Below, piece after piece: positions 5,355-9,603 of a stretch of DNA of 9,603 nt (its first letter is position 1; each line of letters opens with the position of its first letter). Origin of the DNA: Parcubacteria group bacterium (GTDB taxonomy: Bacteria; Patescibacteriota; Minisyncoccia; Phycocordibacterales; Phycocordibacteraceae); NCBI GenBank assembly GCA_028286505.1, contig JAQBRK010000033.1, positions 1 through 9,603 of the forward strand. Reading direction: 5' to 3'. Position numbers and translations under genes: made by a program. The notes under the pieces were generated by a model. That model had not been told where the DNA came from. It was given only the letters and a program-made list of their open reading frames with translations, and searched no databases.

Positions 5355-6290
5355 ATGGAGACACTCCGGCAAAATATACCAGCTATCGGTTTTGTTCTTG
5401 CAGTCGCTGCCGCGTTCATGGTCCTTGGGTACTTGACCCACCATGCTTCTCCTTGCGGTGAATTCCTTAACCCGAAAATATCCTGCAATCCTTCGCAGGA
5501 ACAAATTGTCTTCTCCCGTGATCTGCGTAAGAAAGTCGACGCAAAGGTGAGAGAGGTGCAGGCGACCGACCGCGCACAGACCGTAGCGGTATATTTTCAA
5601 ATGTTGAACAAGGACCAATGGTTTTCGGTGAACGCCTCTCAACTGTACCAACCGGCCAGTATCGCGAAGGTGCCGCTCATGATGTGGTTCATCGGTCTTG
5701 CGGAGACGGACCCGTCCATTCTCGACCAGAGCCTCGACTATAAGGAGGGGTCGGTGAAGCTTACGCCGCATTTTGATTACGGCGGCATCGAGCATGGCAA
5801 GACGTACTCGGTCAGCGATCTTATCGAATCTATGATCGTAAATTCCGATAATAATGCCGCCTATGCGCTCGCGAGCCGTCTGACACCCGAGCAGCAGACG
5901 AGCATGTTCGCCGATTTCGATTTCCGCGCACCACGCGGCACCTCGACCGAATACCGGAACGACGTGAAGACCATCGCGGCCTCCTATCGGCTGCTCTACG
6001 ACGCCACCTACCTCACTCCCGAGGACTCTGAGAAAGCTCTTGAATTGCTGTCACGTACCAAATTTAATGCAGGCCTCAACGCCGGTATTCCTGACGATGT
6101 CCGAGCGGCGCACAAATTCGGTGAACGCGAAACAACAAGCGGAGCGTGGCAAATTCACGACTGCGGAATCATTTACGCAAAGAATAATCCCTATATTCTC
6201 TGTGTCATGACGCGCGGGAAAGACCCCGACGTTCTTGCGGGAGTAATTGCCGATATTTCAAAGCTCGTCTACACGGAAGTGACTACATGA
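5355..6290 (+). CDS. Membrane-anchored class A beta-lactamase-fold serine hydrolase
   Basis: A 311-residue protein with one N-terminal membrane segment (about 8-27) and an outward-facing catalytic domain. Motifs are SIAK (102-105, nucleophile Ser102 and Lys105), SDN (164-166) and KFG (254-256, the KTG-type motif). These match class A beta-lactamases and related penicillin-recognising enzymes. The RxEPxLN omega-loop motif with the deacylating Glu166 is not visible. That argues for a peptidoglycan peptidase-like or other acyl-serine hydrolase rather than an antibiotic-hydrolysing beta-lactamase (inference). ATG 5355 is preferred to 5334 because the extended -10 (5338-5346) lies between them. 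Its stop overlaps the next gene by 4 nt (ATGA), linking it to pilus genes. Confidence 0.85.
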   Translation: METLRQNIPAIGFVLAVAAAFMVLGYLTHHASPCGEFLNPKISCNPSQEQIVFSRDLRKKVDAKVREVQATDRAQTVAVYFQMLNKDQWFSVNASQLYQPASIAKVPLMMWFIGLAETDPSILDQSLDYKEGSVKLTPHFDYGGIEHGKTYSVSDLIESMIVNSDNNAAYALASRLTPEQQTSMFADFDFRAPRGTSTEYRNDVKTIAASYRLLYDATYLTPEDSEKALELLSRTKFNAGLNAGIPDDVRAAHKFGERETTSGAWQIHDCGIIYAKNNPYILCVMTRGKDPDVLAGVIADISKLVYTEVTT

Positions 6291-6775
6291 TCTCGACGCA
6301 ACCCCGCGGATTCATAGCACTCATTTCGAGCATCGTTATTTCGACCATTCTACTTTCACTCGCGGCCTCGCTCGGCCAAGGAACGTTCTTCTCCCGCTTC
6401 GATGCGCTGAATGGAGAATACAAAACCATCTCACGCGGATTTGCGGAAGCATGTACGAACGTCGCTCTCCTGCGTATTGCCGACCAGTACTCCTATGCGG
6501 TTCAAGACGATTCCGACTACGATACGGAACGCTCGGGCGTGGTGGTGCCGCTCGGAGCCACCTACGGCACGGGCTCGGACTGCCTCATCGCCGCTCCCAC
6601 TACTACGCCCGCTGAAGTGAATCAAACGAGAACGTATACCATTAGTACGCAAGGCATGTTCAAAGGCGCCTACACCAATTTAGTAACGCGCATGCGTGTC
6701 GCAAACCCGAACGCGACACCGACACTTCCCGGAAGCGACCCCGTTACCCTTCTCTCCACGGAAGAAATCCCCTAG
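6287..6775 (+). CDS. PilX-like minor pilin / pilus-associated membrane protein
   Basis: A 162-residue protein. It begins ISTQPRGFIALISSIVISTILLSLAASL: a short basic leader, glycine at 8, then one hydrophobic helix (8-27). This resembles PilX_N-type minor pilins rather than major pilins, since the usual Glu5 after the cleavage site is absent. The rest is polar with two cysteines (Cys56, Cys99) and a Pro/Thr-rich end. Similar RGFIALIS proteins occur near type IV pilus genes in Parcubacteria (recalled). The ATG overlaps the upstream stop (ATGA) and has GGAAG 7 nt before it, so translation is coupled to the hydrolase. The type IV prepilin gene lies 82 nt downstream. The function in pilus assembly is inferred. 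Confidence 0.65.
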   Translation: MISTQPRGFIALISSIVISTILLSLAASLGQGTFFSRFDALNGEYKTISRGFAEACTNVALLRIADQYSYAVQDDSDYDTERSGVVVPLGATYGTGSDCLIAAPTTTPAEVNQTRTYTISTQGMFKGAYTNLVTRMRVANPNATPTLPGSDPVTLLSTEEIP

Positions 6776-6790
6776 TTCCGTTTTTATTTT
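6758..6790 (+). terminator. Probable intrinsic terminator overlapping the PilX-like stop
   Basis: ACGGAA (6758-6763) can pair with TTCCGT (6776-6781) around a 12-nt loop that contains the stop codon, followed by TTTTATTTT. The stem is short (6 bp) and the loop large, so termination may be partial. Confidence 0.45.
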
Positions 6791-6857
6791 CTACGACGTG
6801 CCTCTACACTTTTAGTATCCAGCTCGCACTGGTACTTACTCCTTAGCTCGCATTCCT

Positions 6858-7304
6858 ATGTCGCACCCTGCAAAACGGGCCGTGCAAGGTTTTACGCTTA
6901 TCGAAGTGCTCATCGTCATCGGTATCATCGCCATTCTCGCTGCAATTGTCATCGTCGCCATCAATCCCGCCCGTCAGTTCGCCCAGGCAAACAACACGAC
7001 GCGTGTCGCAAACGTGAATACGATACTGAACGCCATTGGTCAGAACATGGCCGATAACAAAGGCGTCTTCGGCGGCGCCTGCGCCGCCGTAACGCTCCCA
7101 ACAACCGCTGCCGACATCGGTACCGCGTCGGGACTCGTTGACCTTACCTGCCTTACGCCGACCTATGTCACAGCTATTCCGACCGATCCTACCGGCGGCA
7201 CGGCTGCAGATACCAAATACAAGGTACAAGTCGACGCCAATGGTCGTATCGCCGTATCGGCACCTTCCGCACAGCTTTCCGAGAACATCACCGTCACGCG
7301 TTAA
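6858..7304 (+). CDS. Type IV prepilin (major pilin-like)
   Basis: A 148-residue protein with a short basic leader, a prepilin peptidase site at Gly11-Phe12, and FTLIEVLIVIGIIAILAAI (12-30) with the conserved Glu at mature position 5 (Glu16). The continuation INPARQFAQANNTTRVANVNTI is the pattern of type IV pilins and pseudopilins common in Patescibacteria. Cys75 and Cys98 could form the C-terminal disulfide loop. It would be an inner-membrane subunit that polymerises into a pilus used for attachment, motility or DNA uptake. There is no SD, and the 82-nt gap upstream holds only a weak TAGTAT (6813-6818) as possible -10. Its stop codon lies inside an inverted repeat and a strong terminator follows. 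No assembly ATPase or platform gene is in the window. Confidence 0.92.
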   Translation: MSHPAKRAVQGFTLIEVLIVIGIIAILAAIVIVAINPARQFAQANNTTRVANVNTILNAIGQNMADNKGVFGGACAAVTLPTTAADIGTASGLVDLTCLTPTYVTAIPTDPTGGTAADTKYKVQVDANGRIAVSAPSAQLSENITVTR

Positions 7305-7312
7305 TAACGCGT
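7296..7312. repeat. Inverted repeat spanning the pilin stop codon
   Basis: ACGCGTTA (7296-7303), one central A, TAACGCGT (7305-7312): a perfect 8-bp dyad that includes the last codon and the TAA stop. It sits 7 nt before the terminator stem. Confidence 0.7.
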
Positions 7313-7318
7313 TTCAAC

Positions 7319-7349
7319 GTAAAAGGCCTCGCAATGCGAGGCCTTTTAC
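7319..7349 (+). terminator. Strong terminator hairpin after the pilin gene
   Basis: A perfect 14-bp stem (7319-7332 with 7336-7349), core AAGGCCTCGC, 3-nt loop AAT. The T-run (TTTT) lies in the stem's right arm rather than after it. Because it is symmetrical it may also act on transcripts leaving the RNR gene from the right. Confidence 0.8.
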
Positions 7350-7350
7350 A

Positions 7351-7473
7351 CATCCTAGTTCAATCGTTCTAGATTCAAGGCGCGGGCAAACGATTTCTGG
7401 AAACGTACTTGCAGTACGATGAAAGAAATCGTTGGGTGCCCGTAACGCAGAAGCTGGGGCGATTGGACGGATG
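7351..7473. repeat. Long imperfect palindrome (123 nt) directly after the RNR stop codon
   Basis: Nearly the whole gap between the pilin terminator and the RNR stop folds on itself. Pairings: 7351-7355 with 7469-7473; 7358-7366 with 7460-7468; 7367-7370 with 7449-7452; 7380-7382 with 7446-7448; 7383-7388 with 7437-7442; 7389-7398 with 7424-7433 (10 bp, perfect); 7404-7409 with 7413-7418 around loop TGC. About 43 pairs are broken by small bulges. The right end touches the stop codon exactly. No ORF or T tail. It could be a REP/MITE-like element or a structured 3' UTR of the RNR mRNA. Confidence 0.75.
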
Positions 7474-8508
7474 TTACCAGTTGAGCTGACCGCCAGTCTT
7501 ATATTCCGTAACGCGGGTCTCGAAGAAGTTCTTCTCCTTGTTGAGGTCCACCGCCTCGCTCATCCACGGGAACGGGTTCGGTACGTTGTACTGAGCAGGA
7601 AGTCCGACGGTCGCAAGGCGACGGTCAGCGATGTGCTCGATGTACTGCTTGAAACCGTCCGCATTCATACCGAAGATACCCTTCGGAAATACTTCCGTCG
7701 CAAAGGTGTACTCGAGCACTACCGCGCGCTTCACGAGGTCCACCATCCGCTGCTGGAATTCGGGCGTCCACAGTTCCGGCTGCTCTTCCTTGATGGTATT
7801 CACCATGTTCACGCCGAAATTGAGGTGCTGCGATTCGTCACGCATGATGTACTGGATCTGCTCAGCGGAACCCGTAAGCTTGTTCTGGCGCTGGAAGCCG
7901 AACATGACGGCGAACGAAGAGTAGAAGAAGATGCCTTCCATGATGAGGGAGAACACGATGATGTTCTCGAGGAACTTCTGGTCGTTCTCAAACGTACCCG
8001 TCTTGAAATGAGGGTCGAAGATACCCTCGTTGAGATTAAGAACGAGATTGTCCTTGTTGTAAATCGATTCCACCTCGCGGTACATGTTGAAGATGCGGCT
8101 TTCGTCCATGCCGAGCGATTCCACGATGTACTGGTATGCGTGGGTGTGAATTGCTTCCTCGTAGCCCTGGCGAAGGAGGTACATGCGGCACTCGGGGCTG
8201 GTCACGTGCTTGTACACCGCGAGCACCACGTTATTCGCCGCGATGGAGTCCGCGGTCGTAAAGAAGCCGAGCACCGTCTCGAACGCCTTGCGTTCGTCCG
8301 CGGTGAGCGCGTCCATGCTCTTCCACTGCTCGATATCGCGCTGCATCGATATCTCGGTCGGAAGCCAGTGGTTACTGTTCCCCGCCATGTACGCCTCCCA
8401 TGCAAAGTGATGCTTCATGGGATAGAGCTGCATCACGTCGGCATCACCGCCGTTGATTATCTTGCGGCTGTTAATGTCGACTGGTGCGGCTCCGTGGTTG
8501 ATAGGCAT
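7474..8508 (-). CDS. nrdB: Ribonucleoside-diphosphate reductase small (R2) subunit, class I
   Basis: A 344-residue di-metal oxidase subunit that generates the radical for reduction of ribonucleotides to deoxyribonucleotides with the large subunit, which is not in the window. Ligands by alignment to the known pattern: Asp87 (TTADSIAANN), Glu118 and His121 (YEEAIHTHAYQYI), Glu191 (IMEGIFFYS), Glu225 and His228 (MRDESQHLNFG). Tyr125 is at the radical position, and Trp37 and the C-terminal Tyr336 at electron-transfer positions. From memory, the overall sequence is strikingly like Chlamydia R2, including the ending NPFPWMSE..DLNKEKNFFETRVTEY. Chlamydia has Glu and Phe where this has Asp and Tyr, so an ordinary tyrosyl-radical type is expected. 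ATG 8506-8508 has no SD. The gene stands alone between two structured repeats. Confidence 0.95.
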   Translation of the reverse strand: MPINHGAAPVDINSRKIINGGDADVMQLYPMKHHFAWEAYMAGNSNHWLPTEISMQRDIEQWKSMDALTADERKAFETVLGFFTTADSIAANNVVLAVYKHVTSPECRMYLLRQGYEEAIHTHAYQYIVESLGMDESRIFNMYREVESIYNKDNLVLNLNEGIFDPHFKTGTFENDQKFLENIIVFSLIMEGIFFYSSFAVMFGFQRQNKLTGSAEQIQYIMRDESQHLNFGVNMVNTIKEEQPELWTPEFQQRMVDLVKRAVVLEYTFATEVFPKGIFGMNADGFKQYIEHIADRRLATVGLPAQYNVPNPFPWMSEAVDLNKEKNFFETRVTEYKTGGQLNW

Positions 8509-8532
8509 ACGAGGTGGTTGGTAGTGATAATT

Positions 8533-8549
8533 CGAGTCGTAGCGACTCG
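8533..8549 (-). repeat. Hairpin in the RNR 5' leader
   Basis: CGAGTCG (8533-8539) and CGACTCG (8543-8549) form a perfect 7-bp stem with a 3-nt loop, 24 nt upstream of the nrdB ATG on the minus strand. It lies between the ATG and the longer inverted repeat at 8558-8661. Confidence 0.65.
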
Positions 8550-8557
8550 GGGGTCGT

Positions 8558-8661
8558 ACCCCTTACCACTTTATGATGAACGTTATCAAATAGGGAGACT
8601 TGCAGAAACGAGAGAATCGATTTGCAGGTAACTTGTCCCGATGGATAAAGTGGTAAGGGGT
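8558..8661 (-). repeat. Long inverted repeat in the RNR upstream region, possible regulatory leader RNA
   Basis: A perfect 17-bp inverted repeat (8558-8574 with 8645-8661, core CCCCTTACCACTTTAT) encloses 70 nt. Inside, 8593-8599 can pair with 8635-8639 (two-base bulge), and 8602-8611 with 8617-8625 (one bulge, one mismatch) around loop GAGAA. The order is thus closing stem, inner stem, apical hairpin, then the 8533-8549 hairpin, then the nrdB ATG. The motif GGGGTCGTA also occurs as a direct copy at 8550-8558 and 8657-8665. I do not recognise a known riboswitch. No confident nrdB promoter was found, so whether this region is transcribed is unproven. Confidence 0.6.
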
Positions 8662-8723
8662 CGTATCATTTTCCCCCGTAAGGGTGGTATCCGCAACCTG
8701 TTGAGAAGAAATACGCTTGAGTT

Positions 8724-8750
8724 CCCTATTTAGGGTATATCCCGTACTAT
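8724..8750 (+). promoter_or_regulatory. Possible promoter region of the HAD gene with a small palindrome
   Basis: CCCTA-TT-TAGGG (8724-8735) is a short dyad. TACTAT (8745-8750) is a candidate -10, and the -35 is poor (TTCCCT at 8722-8727). A start near 8757 would leave a 33-nt leader with the SD AAAGGA. Confidence 0.3.
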
Positions 8751-8789
8751 CCACCCCAGGAACCCCTGATCTTGAAAGGATTCAGAGCA

Positions 8790-9461
8790 ATGGAGTGCAT
8801 AGACCTGAACGAAACCCAGCTCGCGATCTTCGACTGGAGCGGCGTGGTCAGTGATGACCGCAGACCGGTCTATGAATCGAACATGCGGATGCTGGAGCGT
8901 CGCGGGCAAGCCCGGATGACGTTCGACGAATGGCTTCCCCTCACCACCCCGACGGCCGCGGATTTCATAGCCAGCCAGGGCTACTTGGAAAACATCACCA
9001 ATCTGAACAAGGAACACAGCGCTCACTTTTTGCGCATTCGCGAGGAAGATGAGCTTCATCCGTTCATCTACCCCGATGCGGCCGAATTCTTCCGCGGCTT
9101 GTCGAGGCGCGGCACGACCATCATCGTCGTGAGCAGTCATCCGACCGACCATCTTCTCAAGGAAGCTACCGAGTACGGCGTCAACCAATACGTTCAACAT
9201 TTCGTCGGAAGCGCCTCCGACAAGGCAGTCGAAATCGAGTCTGTCGTCAAGAATTACGGGATGGAACGCGCCCGCACCATCTACGTGGGTGACACGGTCT
9301 ACGACGTTCAAGCGGCTCGTAAAGCACGGGTGGTCTCCGTCGCCATGGCGACCGGCTATCACACGGCCGACCGCCTGATGACCGAGAATCCCGACTATCT
9401 CTTCGACAACCTTGCCGAGCTCGGCGAAGCGCTCGGCATTCCCTCACCCGCAACCGTATAG
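8790..9461 (+). CDS. HAD-superfamily hydrolase-like protein with atypical first motif
   Basis: A 223-residue protein with the four HAD motifs. Motif I is IFDWSGVVSDD (13-23, nucleophile Asp15, but Ser17 where phosphatases have the second Asp). Motif II is IIVVSSHPTD (111-120, Ser115). Motif III is Lys145 in SASDK. Motif IV is YVGDTVYDV (165-173, Asp168 and Asp172). Residues about 24-98 form a helical C1-type cap, as in phosphoglycolate phosphatase- and phosphonatase-like members. The D-W-S-G opening recalls the D-W-A-G of phosphonoacetaldehyde hydrolase, but that enzyme's other features are not evident. Substrate unknown. ATG 8790 has AAGGA (8776-8780) 9 nt upstream, and a TTG at 8772 would precede that SD. 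A small zinc-ribbon gene follows 10 nt later, probably in one operon. Confidence 0.88.
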   Translation: MECIDLNETQLAIFDWSGVVSDDRRPVYESNMRMLERRGQARMTFDEWLPLTTPTAADFIASQGYLENITNLNKEHSAHFLRIREEDELHPFIYPDAAEFFRGLSRRGTTIIVVSSHPTDHLLKEATEYGVNQYVQHFVGSASDKAVEIESVVKNYGMERARTIYVGDTVYDVQAARKARVVSVAMATGYHTADRLMTENPDYLFDNLAELGEALGIPSPATV

Positions 9462-9471
9462 GAAGGCACTC

Positions 9472-9603
9472 ATGCAATTCCACCGTACTCGATTGAAAGA
9501 ACCCCGCTGCGACAAACACGACCGAACGCTCGATAAGAACGGTAAGTGCTGGAGTTGCCTGTTCGCTGACGTCCAAAAAACCCGGCGTCGCCTGACACGC
9601 TCG
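9472..9603 (+). CDS. Small zinc-ribbon-like protein (partial at window end)
   Basis: ATG 9472 has a strong SD (GGAAGG, 9461-9466) at 5-nt spacing and lies 10 nt after the HAD stop. The frame stays open for 44 codons to the window edge. The visible part has CDKH (13-16) and CWSC (26-29), a Cys-x2-His and Cys-x2-Cys pair that could bind one zinc, within a very basic sequence (KTRRRLTRS at the end). This suggests a small nucleic-acid-binding or zinc-ribbon protein. Its complete length and role are unknown. Confidence 0.7.
   Translation, partial: MQFHRTRLKEPRCDKHDRTLDKNGKCWSCLFADVQKTRRRLTRS

Noticed and set aside
6838..6857. Anti-SD-like CTCCTT before the pilin start and CACCTC before nrdB
   Set aside because: These match the 16S 3' end rather than its complement, so they cannot serve as ribosome-binding sites. 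They are short enough to be chance.
7384..7441. Resemblance of the palindrome core to an integron attC site (GTTGGGT at 7431-7437 fits GTTRRRY)
   Set aside because: The partner box on the left arm does not fit RYYYAAC, no integrase or cassette array is present, and the fold is longer than a typical core. One box match is expected by chance.
7432..8631. A 399-codon open frame on the + strand across the RNR gene
   Set aside because: It is antisense to an unmistakable R2 subunit. Its translation is a His/Val/Glu/Arg-rich shadow with no motif, caused by the codon bias of nrdB.
8730..9362. A 210-codon minus-strand frame over the HAD gene
   Set aside because: It is antisense to a HAD protein with all four motifs and reads as compositional shadow.
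1..9603. CRISPR array, insertion sequence, prophage, tRNA or recoded TGA
   Set aside because: No regular direct repeats, transposase or integrase motifs, or cloverleaf were seen. The TGA at 6288-6290 ends a protein at the expected place, arguing against TGA recoding as glycine.

Overview
This is a gene-dense stretch of a small bacterial genome, about 54% GC by eye, with ordinary stop codons. I infer a Patescibacteria/CPR (Parcubacteria-like) host. The main reasons are a prepilin of the type common in that group (GFTLIE...INPARQFAQAN), a neighbouring RGFIALIS-type pilus protein, short intergenic gaps, and frequent absence of Shine-Dalgarno sites. No rRNA or tRNA gene is visible, so the assignment is by gene style only.

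Layout. 1-92: tail of an unidentified gene, then a strong bidirectional terminator (108-144). 165-419 (-): a YeaQ/GlsB-type small membrane protein. 576-2917 (+): a two-gene unit of a DUF4037 nucleotidyltransferase-like protein and an alkaline-phosphatase-superfamily protein, closed by two hairpins. 2985-3425 (-): a small HTH protein with a basic tail, preceded by a promoter and a cluster of dyads. 3587-4078 (+): an SSAT-like GNAT acetyltransferase with a clear promoter, SD and terminator. 4131-4616 (-): a SET-domain methyltransferase with a lysine-rich tail. 4686-7304 (+): a transglutaminase-like protein, a membrane-anchored class-A beta-lactamase-fold serine hydrolase, a PilX-like minor pilin (4-nt overlap) and a type IV prepilin, the last with its own terminator. 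7474-8508 (-): ribonucleotide reductase small subunit, closest by eye to the Chlamydia R2 protein but with Asp and Tyr at the diagnostic positions. 8790-9461 (+): an atypical HAD hydrolase. 9472-end (+): a small zinc-ribbon-like protein, cut by the window edge.

How the genes relate. Most are housekeeping or surface functions: dNTP supply, pili, and wall or periplasmic hydrolase. They sit among poorly characterised enzymes. The least explained parts are non-coding. The RNR gene is bracketed by two long imperfect inverted repeats: 7351-7473 directly after its stop codon, and 8558-8661 in its 5' leader. These, the dyad cluster at 3457-3493, and the SET protein with a histone-H1-like tail deserve the closest look. 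I saw no CRISPR array, transposase, phage module or obvious new multi-gene defence system.
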